Positions 1 to 4,777 of a DNA stretch of 6,695 nt are shown in pieces; the first letter of the stretch is position 1, and every line of letters starts with the position of its first letter. This DNA is from Pseudoselenomonas ruminantium (GTDB taxonomy: Bacteria > Bacillota > Negativicutes > Selenomonadales > Selenomonadaceae). The stretch spans positions 1 through 6,695 of the forward strand of contig DJYL01000187.1 of NCBI GenBank assembly GCA_002448495.1, written 5' to 3'. The translations under genes and the position numbers were made by a program. Under the pieces are notes generated by a model. That model was not told where the DNA came from. It worked only from the letters and a program-made list of their open reading frames with translations, and ran no database searches.

Positions 1-785
1 CCGCTGACCGCATAGCGGTATTTTTTCGCCAGAAAGGCCACGATACGGTCTACACATTCATGGGCCAGCTTGTATTTCTTCTGCACCATGGCTTCCATTT
101 CTTCGTCGATTTCATCGCCATTAGGAGCCGCGCCGCTGAACATGCGCTGAGCAAAGAATTTCAAATGCGTGACAAAGCGGTAGTATACCAGCGACTCACG
201 GTCAAACTCAACACCACAGAAACGCCGGACAATATTGGTGATTTCATCAATCAGGGTTACGATTTTATCGGCCATCGGCTGTTTCATGTCGAGCTGGCCG
301 TCAATGATGTGCATGGCAATAAAACCGGCTTCATCCTCGGGAATATCAATATCAAACTGGGCTTCGAGCATCAGCACCGCTTTTTCTGCGATGGCAAACT
401 CCTTCGGATAAAAACGCCGCGTTTCCCACAGCATCAGATTGCGGATATTGATGCCTTCGCGCAAGCGGTGAATCGCCATATGGATATGGTCGGTCAGGGA
501 AATATAAACCGTTTCATTGAGCTTTACACCCAATTCTTTTTCTGCCATTTCGATAATCGAGGTGCTGGCATCGAGATAATCAACGCGCAGTCCGGACAGC
601 AGTTCCTTGAACTTTTCCAGCATTTCGTGGTCACTCAGCCGGTAAACCTTATCGACCTTGTCATCTTCCACGCTGTCGCCATTCTTTTTGCCAAAGGCAA
701 GACCTCTGCCCATGGCCACGACTTCGCAGCCGTTTTCATCTTCCGTTACGATTACGTTATTATTCAATATCTTTTTTATCTGCAC
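1..785 (-). CDS. licT: BglG/LicT-family transcriptional antiterminator, 3' end outside window
   Basis: RNA-binding antiterminator that prevents early termination of sugar-PTS transcripts; in this family activity is set by PTS phosphorylation of histidines in two PRD domains. The visible 261 residues begin with a co-antiterminator RNA-binding domain (about 1-56). N10, G26, R27 and F31 (in MGRGLAF) sit at the positions that contact RNA in Bacillus LicT. PRD1 (about 65-170) has H100 in SLTDH and H159 in GFIAMH. PRD2 (about 171 onward) has H207 in RFVTHLKF. These three match LicT numbering exactly. The fourth PRD histidine (H269 in LicT) lies beyond the window edge, and about 15 residues appear to be missing. 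The start is a GTG at 785-783 with a G-rich ribosome site at 793-798. The next in-frame ATG (residue 25) would destroy the RNA-binding domain. The leader upstream carries a RAT element and terminator, so the gene is probably autoregulated. The regulated sugar cannot be told from this window. Confidence 0.95.
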   Translation of the reverse strand, partial: MQIKKILNNNVIVTEDENGCEVVAMGRGLAFGKKNGDSVEDDKVDKVYRLSDHEMLEKFKELLSGLRVDYLDASTSIIEMAEKELGVKLNETVYISLTDHIHMAIHRLREGINIRNLMLWETRRFYPKEFAIAEKAVLMLEAQFDIDIPEDEAGFIAMHIIDGQLDMKQPMADKIVTLIDEITNIVRRFCGVEFDRESLVYYRFVTHLKFFAQRMFSGAAPNGDEIDEEMEAMVQKKYKLAHECVDRIVAFLAKKYRYAVS

Positions 786-792
786 GATTTTT

Positions 793-798
793 CCCCCC
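793..798 (-). promoter_or_regulatory. G-rich ribosome binding site that supports the GTG start
   Basis: The minus strand reads AGGGGGG, ending seven bases before the GTG at 785. It is a reasonable Shine-Dalgarno sequence and lies after the leader terminator. It is the main reason, with the intact RNA-binding domain, for choosing the GTG start. Confidence 0.6.
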
Positions 799-826
799 TG
801 AACTTCCTTTGGACTATAAATACGGC

Positions 827-880
827 AAAATAAAAAGGCAAAACAACCTGACAGATACCCCGTCAAGTAAATTTTGCCTT
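827..880 (-). terminator. Intrinsic leader terminator upstream of the antiterminator gene
   Basis: On the minus strand AAGGCAAAA (880-872) pairs perfectly with TTTTGCCTT (843-835). An inner stem CTTGAC (867-862) pairs with GTCAGG (852-847) with one G-U pair. The hairpin runs into TTTTTATTTT (836-827). It stands between the promoter and the coding start of the LicT-type gene, about 40 bases before the GTG. A terminator in a leader, rather than after a gene, is the expected target of antitermination control. Confidence 0.85.
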
Positions 881-895
881 CATCACTCTACACAT
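863..895 (-). CDS. Possible 10-codon leader peptide MCRVMKAKFT
   Basis: ATG at 895-893 is preceded by GGAGGG (907-902) with a six-base gap, an ideal ribosome site. The frame runs ten codons and stops with TGA at 865-863. Its last six codons and the stop lie inside the 5' arm of the leader terminator, so a ribosome here would block that hairpin. The Shine-Dalgarno sequence itself is the 3' arm of another hairpin (932-903). I see no codon run typical of amino-acid attenuators. It could be a chance frame; the strong ribosome site and its placement are the only support. Confidence 0.35.
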   Translation of the reverse strand: MCRVMKAKFT

Positions 896-902
896 AACTA
901 TC

Positions 903-932
903 CCTCCAAAAAGCAAATATGCGTCTTGAAGG
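903..932 (-). promoter_or_regulatory. Leader hairpin that hides the mini-ORF Shine-Dalgarno sequence
   Basis: The 5' arm CCTTCAAGA (932-924) pairs along its full length with TTTTGGAGG (911-903), with two G-U pairs. After a C-T mismatch comes GCA/TGC around a TATT loop. The 3' arm contains the GGAGG ribosome site of the mini-ORF at 895. No U-run follows, so it is not a terminator. Its first two bases (932, 931) are the closing CC of the RAT element, so the two structures compete at that point. Confidence 0.55.
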
Positions 933-957
933 TTTGGCCAACTCAATGTCACCATCC
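931..957 (-). promoter_or_regulatory. RAT (ribonucleic antiterminator) element for the BglG/LicT-type protein
   Basis: The 27-base element begins GGATGGTGAC and ends GGCCAAACC. Known RATs begin GGATTGTTAC and end GGCAAAACC. Folding in the same pattern gives GG/CC, an A/AA internal loop, UGG/CCA, a UGA/G internal loop, and CA/UG closing a six-base loop. Relative to the usual UUG/CAA, one U-A pair has become G-C on both sides, which is a compensatory change supporting the fold. It lies about 26 bases into the predicted transcript and upstream of a terminator, in front of the gene for its probable binding protein. Confidence 0.82.
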
Positions 958-989
958 AAATAATATAGAACACTACTAAACTATAAGCA

Positions 990-1018
990 ATTTTAGCATA
1001 TATCCTAAGGATTGTAAA
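990..1018 (-). promoter_or_regulatory. Sigma70-type promoter of the antiterminator gene
   Basis: The minus strand has TTTACA (1018-1013), a 17-base spacer, and TAAAAT (995-990). Each box matches consensus at five of six positions, and a TG precedes the -10 box by one base. The predicted start near 983 includes the whole RAT. A second, weaker candidate (TTGCTT 990-985, 17 bases, TATATT 967-962) would start inside the RAT and lose its 5' GG. Confidence 0.65.
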
Positions 1019-1042
1019 GGGCATCTTCATGAAACAACGCCC
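1011..1042 (-). terminator. Weak terminator-like hairpin after the histidine kinase gene
   Basis: GGGC (1042-1039) pairs with GCCC (1022-1019), extended by G-U, U-A and U-G pairs, around a loop of about ten bases. Only TTT and then ACAAT follow, so the U-run is poor. It is ten bases after the kinase stop codon. Termination here may be leaky, letting the two-component transcript reach the RAT leader. Confidence 0.3.
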
Positions 1043-1051
1043 CAGAATTCT

Positions 1052-2503
1052 TCAGGATACCAGAGGTATTCGTAAATGGATGGTCGTACCTTCGCCCAGC
1101 TCACTCGTGAGCGTTAGCTCTATAGCATGCTGCTGCGCTATCCATGTGGCAATGGAAAGCCCGAGCCCGGTACCGCTGACACCCTGCGCCTTCGTACGTG
1201 AAGTATCCACCCGATAGAACCGTTCAAAGACCTTCTTCTGGTCTTCCTTGGCAATGCCGATGCCATCATCGGACAGGTCAACTTCCATAAAGGAGCCGTC
1301 TGCGCCGGTAACCTTTTGGGATACCACGACAATGTGCCCTCCCTTGGGCGTGTATTTCGTACTGTTGTCCAAAAAAATGCGGAACATTTGCCGTATCGTG
1401 ACCAAATCACCATAGATTAAGCCGTCATCATTTTGCAGCAGCTCCACGGTATGGTCTTTGGTCACCAGCTGCATTTTTTTGATGATATCGGCCAGAAGCT
1501 CACTAAGCTCTATATTCTCCTTGTGGAGCACCTGCCTGTTCTGGTCTGCCCGGGCCAAAAACAGCAGCTTTTCAATGAGCTGCTGCATATTTTCCGCTTC
1601 CGAGCGAATAGATGCTATGCCCTCATCCAGCACGGCTTCGTCCGAGCGCCCCCAGCGGGAAAGCAAATCCGAATACCCCAAAATGACCGTTACCGGCGTG
1701 CGCAGTTCATGCGAAGCATCGGATACAAAACGCTTTTGCTGTTCAAAGCCCCCCTCTAACCTGTCCAGCATATGATTAAAGGTTTCGGCAAGCTCTGCCA
1801 GTTCATCCCTGGCCGGTGGAACTGCTATGCGCCTGTCCATCTTCTCCACTTCGATTTTACGGGCAGTAGCCGTCATTTCCCGAATGGGCTGCAAAATGCG
1901 GCGGCTTACAAAGAAGCCGGCCAAAAGCGCCAAAAAGAACCCCAGAATCGTCATCAGGAACAAAATTTTCTGCAGGGTTTCCAGAAAATGCTTTTCGGCC
2001 GTAATGGTCTTGAAAAAGTGCATCTGGTAAATCTGCCCCCGATATTCCACATCCATGCGGGCATGATACAACGTTGCATTGCGAAGCTGGGCTACCTGCA
2101 TTTTCTTATTGGCCCAAAACGGTGGATTTTTTACCGTATTTTCTTCAATCCGCTTAATCGGCGGATAATGCACGTCATTTTCGTAGACGATTTTTCCCCT
2201 GCTGTCCACTATACGCAGCACCACGCCGGGCAGAACAACATCATCACGGCCAAAATCCATATCGATAGAACGCCCCTGCTCCAAAACCCGCAACACATGG
2301 TTCATGCTGATTTCCAGCTCTACTTCTGCCTGATGATAGAAGGAAAAAAATACCCCCAGTCCCGTAAGGCCGCTGGTCAAAAGCAGCACCAGCAAAAGCA
2401 CTGCCGCATAAAAACAGGTAATCTTAGTGGAAATCTGCGCATAGCGCAGTCGATCCAGCATCAGCTTCGGATGCCGCAGCCATGCCTTAATCCCGGACAG
2501 CAT
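1052..2503 (-). CDS. Membrane sensor histidine kinase, ArlS-like layout
   Basis: A 483-residue sensor kinase that should autophosphorylate and pass phosphate to the response regulator encoded just upstream. A basic cytoplasmic start (1-29) precedes a membrane segment (about 30-53). An extracytoplasmic sensing region (about 55-178) contains a PAS/Cache-like stretch, VVLRIVDSRGKIVYEN. A second membrane segment (about 180-200) and a HAMP linker (about 201-252) follow. The dimerisation/phosphoacceptor domain has H265 in SHELRTP. The ATP-binding domain shows the N box IFLDNSTKYTP (N380), DDGIGI (412-417), the F box FERFYR (426-431) and GTGLGLSI (444-451), so all catalytic motifs are intact. The start overlaps the regulator gene by 17 bases, implying translational coupling. 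The domain order and partner resemble ArlRS/CssRS, but the sensing region gives no stimulus and I do not assign a symbol. Confidence 0.95.
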   Translation of the reverse strand: MLSGIKAWLRHPKLMLDRLRYAQISTKITCFYAAVLLLVLLLTSGLTGLGVFFSFYHQAEVELEISMNHVLRVLEQGRSIDMDFGRDDVVLPGVVLRIVDSRGKIVYENDVHYPPIKRIEENTVKNPPFWANKKMQVAQLRNATLYHARMDVEYRGQIYQMHFFKTITAEKHFLETLQKILFLMTILGFFLALLAGFFVSRRILQPIREMTATARKIEVEKMDRRIAVPPARDELAELAETFNHMLDRLEGGFEQQKRFVSDASHELRTPVTVILGYSDLLSRWGRSDEAVLDEGIASIRSEAENMQQLIEKLLFLARADQNRQVLHKENIELSELLADIIKKMQLVTKDHTVELLQNDDGLIYGDLVTIRQMFRIFLDNSTKYTPKGGHIVVVSQKVTGADGSFMEVDLSDDGIGIAKEDQKKVFERFYRVDTSRTKAQGVSGTGLGLSIATWIAQQHAIELTLTSELGEGTTIHLRIPLVS

Positions 2504-3179
2504 AACCTATGCCCCGCACCGTATAAATGTATTTCTCCTGAAAGCGTTCATCAATCTTCGAGCGAAGATAACGGATATACACATCCACCACATTGGTATC
2601 CCCACTGTAGTCATAGCCCCAAACCGCCTGCAAAATCTGTTCGCGGGAAAGAACATTGCGTTTGTTGCGCAGCAAATATTCCAAAAGCGTGAACTCCTTT
2701 TTGGTAAGCTGCACAAACTCGCCCTTTACCCGCACTTCATAACGGCTGGGAATCATGATGAGGTCCTTGATGACCAGCCGTTCATTTTCATCATCCTCAG
2801 TAGTTGTTTCCTTGTAATGACTGCGCAGTACACGGCGAATACGCGCCAGAAGTTCCTGCATGTCAAAGGGCTTCGTGATGTAATCGTCTGCGCCCAAATC
2901 CAGCCCCGAAACCATATCCGACACATCATCTCTGGCTGTCAGCATAATGATGGGCACATCGGAAGTTTCGCGCACAGTACGGCAGATTTCCATACCATCC
3001 ATTTCCGGCAGCATTACATCCAACAGCACCAAATCGAAACCGCCCTTTAATATTCTCTCCAAAGCATGACGGCCATTATCCTCAAGCGCCGTATCATAGC
3101 CTTCATGTTCTAATTCTATCTGCAAAAAACGGGCAATACGATGTTCATCTTCCACAATAAAAATCTTCGGGTTCGCCAT
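2487..3179 (-). CDS. OmpR/PhoB-family response regulator, ArlR-like
   Basis: A 230-residue DNA-binding response regulator and cytoplasmic partner of the overlapping kinase. The receiver domain (about 4-117) has the acidic pair E10-D11, phosphoacceptor D54 in LLDVMLP, T81 and K103 in TKPFD. The winged-helix domain (about 133-230) has KEFTLLEYLLRNK, the recognition stretch NVVDVYIRYLRSKID, and the wing YTVRGIGYAVRD. Length and motifs are standard for the family. NVVDVYIRYLR is typical of ArlR-like members in Firmicutes. The ATG start has AGGAGGG seven bases upstream (3192-3187 for the core). The gene is first in a two-gene unit with the kinase; targets cannot be read from this window. Autoregulation is possible because an inverted repeat overlaps its likely promoter. 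Confidence 0.96.
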   Translation of the reverse strand: MANPKIFIVEDEHRIARFLQIELEHEGYDTALEDNGRHALERILKGGFDLVLLDVMLPEMDGMEICRTVRETSDVPIIMLTARDDVSDMVSGLDLGADDYITKPFDMQELLARIRRVLRSHYKETTTEDDENERLVIKDLIMIPSRYEVRVKGEFVQLTKKEFTLLEYLLRNKRNVLSREQILQAVWGYDYSGDTNVVDVYIRYLRSKIDERFQEKYIYTVRGIGYAVRD

Positions 3180-3212
3180 GCAAATTCCCTCCTAATAAAA
3201 CTGTCTGTTTAT

Positions 3213-3241
3213 ATAATATAACGAAGGGCAAGGTTTGAAAA
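3213..3241 (-). promoter_or_regulatory. Possible promoter of the two-component operon
   Basis: TTTTCA (3241-3236) and TATTAT (3218-3213) are separated by 17 bases. The -10 box matches consensus at five of six positions and the -35 at four. The region is AT-rich between the thioesterase stop and the regulator ribosome site. The -35 box lies in the loop of the inverted repeat at 3227-3249. Confidence 0.45.
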
Positions 3242-3249
3242 GCCTTGCC
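3227..3249 (-). terminator. Perfect inverted repeat after the thioesterase gene, probable terminator or operator
   Basis: GGCAAGG and CCTTGCC form a perfect 7-bp stem. It can be extended by a G-U and two A-U pairs to about ten, leaving a three-base loop. It starts 19 bases after the thioesterase stop codon. On the minus strand only CTTCGTTATATT follows, so the U-run is weak. Because it overlaps the -35 and spacer of the next promoter, it could also be a dyad operator. The sequence does not decide between the two. Confidence 0.5.
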
Positions 3250-3268
3250 ACGCATTTATAATGGAAAT

Positions 3269-3670
3269 TTAATGTTGTACCTTGCCTGCCGCTTTAGCCA
3301 AAAATTTCTCCCTGGCTACGGCAAAGCGCTCGTGGGTGCCCACGCCAATTTCTTCCTTATCATCATAGGCGCGTACGGTAAAGACGAGTTTGCGCCCCTC
3401 TACTGCCGTAACCTCTGCTTCTGCCCGCACCGTAAGACCTACAGGCGTAGCCGCTGTATGTGCTGCATGCAGGCTGATGCCCACGGTTGTCCAGCCCTCC
3501 GGCATGAGTTTCTCCACCGCTTCTGTGGCCGCTTTTTCCATCAGACAGGTCATGGCTGGTGTCGCATAAACCGGCAGGCTGCCGCTGCCCATTGCTTTAG
3601 CGGTTTTTTCCTCCGTGACCATTTCACTGACGCTGTTTTTTAATCCAATCTTTACCTCTGTAAGCTCCAT
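3269..3670 (-). CDS. Hot-dog thioesterase, FlK-like family
   Basis: A 133-residue single-domain hot-dog protein of the FlK (fluoroacetyl-CoA thioesterase) type, expected to hydrolyse a small acyl-CoA in the cytoplasm. The FlK catalytic residues T42, E50 and H76 have direct counterparts with identical spacing: T37 (in YATPAM), E45 (in LMEKAA) and H71 (in AAHTAATPVG). The HTAATPVG stretch and the strand VRAEAEVTAVEGRKLVFTVRAYD are typical of the family. The length is normal. The ATG at 3670 lies one base after the LysR stop codon, and its ribosome site AAAGGGG is inside the last LysR codons, so the genes are translationally coupled. Most homologues have no known substrate. Fluoroacetate resistance should not be assumed; housekeeping removal of a toxic or stalled acyl-CoA is equally possible. 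Confidence 0.88.
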   Translation of the reverse strand: MELTEVKIGLKNSVSEMVTEEKTAKAMGSGSLPVYATPAMTCLMEKAATEAVEKLMPEGWTTVGISLHAAHTAATPVGLTVRAEAEVTAVEGRKLVFTVRAYDDKEEIGVGTHERFAVAREKFLAKAAGKVQH

Positions 3671-3671
3671 A

Positions 3672-4562
3672 TTATGCCCCTTTCTCTCCGAGAAACATCT
3701 CCCGGAACAGACGAATTAAATGTTCACTGGAAGACGAGAGTGTACGGTTTTTCAGCCAGGCGATTACCGTATGCGTACTCATCTCCGGCTCAATCAGTTT
3801 TTTATAAATCAAATTGCCATCGGTTAAGAGGGTCTTGGAGGACACCGGCAAAAGCGCCATGCCCATGCCCATCTTAGCCAGCAGCAAGTCCTGCACAATA
3901 CTGTCACTGACACAAATGATATTCGGTTCAAAGCCCAGCTTGCGGCAGTTCGCGATAAAGACCGACTGCCAGCGCAGAGGTATGATGATGGGCTGGTCTT
4001 TGAGTTCCTTCAGCTCTACCTTGTCGCTGGCAGCGCCGATTTCCTGCTCCTTGTTCATGATGAGTACCAACGGCTCATTGGGCAGTACAATGGACTCATA
4101 AACTTTGGAATCCACCTGCGTACGCGTAATGCCGATTTCAATGACCCGGTTGTCCAAAAGCTCCAGAATCCGGGCACCTTCAGCCTCCCAAATCTGATAC
4201 GTCACATTGGGATAACGGGAATGAAACTCCGAAATAAGCTCCGGCAGCAAAAGCGCACCTGATGTAGTAATGGTTCCCAGACGTATGGAACCGGCTATGC
4301 CAGAGCCGATTTCCGTAATTTCCCGCACCGTACCATCCACCATGCCCAGTATATGCTCCACCCGGGTATACATAACCCGTCCGGCATCGGTCAGACGAAT
4401 CCTGCGGCTCCCGCGCTCAAAAAGCTGCACCCCCAAAGAAGTCTCCAACCGCTTCATCTGGCGGGACAAAGCGGGCTGCGCAATATCCAGCCGCTGCGCT
4501 GCATGGCTGATATTACCTTCCTCAACAATTGCATAAAACGCCCGCATATCCTTTATATCCAT
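3672..4562 (-). CDS. LysR-type transcriptional regulator
   Basis: A 296-residue LTTR, the usual family length. The N-terminal winged HTH (about 1-60) reads DMRAFYAIVEEGNISHAAQRL and continues with AQPALSRQMKRLE, including the canonical serine in ALSRQ and the LGVQLFER wing. A linker helix (about 61-89) leads to a periplasmic-binding-protein-like effector domain (about 91-291) starting GSIRLGTITTSGALLLPELI. I chose the ATG at 4562 over an upstream in-frame ATG at 4712. It has AGAGG six bases ahead, it begins exactly where LysR homology begins, and the extra 50 codons would run through the -10 box at 4626-4621. The stop is one base before the thioesterase start, so that gene is its likeliest target together with itself. 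The effector is unknown. Confidence 0.95.
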   Translation of the reverse strand: MDIKDMRAFYAIVEEGNISHAAQRLDIAQPALSRQMKRLETSLGVQLFERGSRRIRLTDAGRVMYTRVEHILGMVDGTVREITEIGSGIAGSIRLGTITTSGALLLPELISEFHSRYPNVTYQIWEAEGARILELLDNRVIEIGITRTQVDSKVYESIVLPNEPLVLIMNKEQEIGAASDKVELKELKDQPIIIPLRWQSVFIANCRKLGFEPNIICVSDSIVQDLLLAKMGMGMALLPVSSKTLLTDGNLIYKKLIEPEMSTHTVIAWLKNRTLSSSSEHLIRLFREMFLGEKGA

Positions 4563-4568
4563 TTCCTG

Positions 4569-4573
4569 CCTCT
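4569..4573 (-). promoter_or_regulatory. Ribosome binding site deciding the LysR start
   Basis: AGAGG lies six bases before the ATG at 4562. It fixes the start at the conserved MDIKDMRAFY rather than at the longer open frame beginning at 4712. Confidence 0.65.
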
Positions 4574-4620
4574 TTCCTGCTATATGAAAAAACTCATAGT
4601 ATCTATAACGATTTAGGTTT

Positions 4621-4649
4621 ATTATACTTTTTTTGTAAAAATAGAGCAA
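4621..4649 (-). promoter_or_regulatory. Promoter of the LysR-thioesterase operon
   Basis: TTGCTC (4649-4644), a 17-base spacer, and a perfect TATAAT (4626-4621). The predicted start near 4614 leaves a leader of about 50 bases before the LysR ATG. This is the best -10 box in the window. Confidence 0.8.
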
Positions 4650-4651
4650 TG

Positions 4652-4665
4652 TTTTTTGCAAAAAA
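4652..4665. promoter_or_regulatory. Perfect 14-base palindrome next to the LysR -35 box
   Basis: TTTTTTGCAAAAAA is its own reverse complement and lies two bases upstream of the -35 box, centred about 44 bases before the predicted transcription start. It satisfies the loose T-N11-A LysR-box pattern and could be an autoregulatory site. A/T-run palindromes also arise by chance in AT-rich spacers, so the assignment is tentative. Confidence 0.35.
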
Positions 4666-4715
4666 GTTATATACATAAAGGGCGGACGCCTTTGCACATC
4701 CATGTAATACAAACA

Positions 4716-4762
4716 CTAAGCGCGGTGACTGTTGATACAGATATCCAGCCACCGCGCCTTAG
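4716..4762 (-). terminator. Long GC-rich hairpin after the GH13-GH77 gene
   Basis: The 5' arm CTAAGGCGCGGTGGCTG (4762-4746) pairs with CAGTCACCGCGCTTAG (4731-4716). There is one bulged G and one G-T pair, giving about 16 pairs with a 14-base loop. It begins 16 bases after the stop codon at 4778. The following tract on the minus strand is TGTTTGTATT, only moderately U-rich. Position and stem strength make it the transcript end of the fusion gene. Confidence 0.7.
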
Positions 4763-4777
4763 CATTACGCTGTTAAC

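Noticed and set aside
60..833. Open frame of 257 codons on the + strand at the window start
   Set aside because: It is antisense to the LicT-type gene, whose motifs and histidines are unmistakable, and it runs through the leader terminator.
962..990. Second promoter candidate TTGCTT-17-TATATT on the - strand
   Set aside because: The -35 match is poor and the predicted start near 955 would remove the 5' GG of the RAT. The promoter at 1018-990 is better and includes the whole element.
1009..1020. RAT-like GGATTGT on the + strand
   Set aside because: It is on the wrong strand and lacks the matching GGCAAAACC half and any following terminator.
786..1051. Riboswitch or small RNA gene in the leader region
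   Set aside because: No known riboswitch core is recognisable. The RAT element and terminator explain the structure and fit the downstream gene.
1772..2692. Open frame of 306 codons on the + strand opposite the kinase and regulator genes
   Set aside because: It spans two clear genes on the other strand and its translation is low-complexity and rich in H, Q and P, as expected for a shadow frame.
4677..4693. Small imperfect inverted repeat AAAGG/CCTTT between the LysR promoter and the long hairpin
   Set aside because: The stem is only five perfect pairs without a convincing U-run. The hairpin at 4716-4762 already explains termination.
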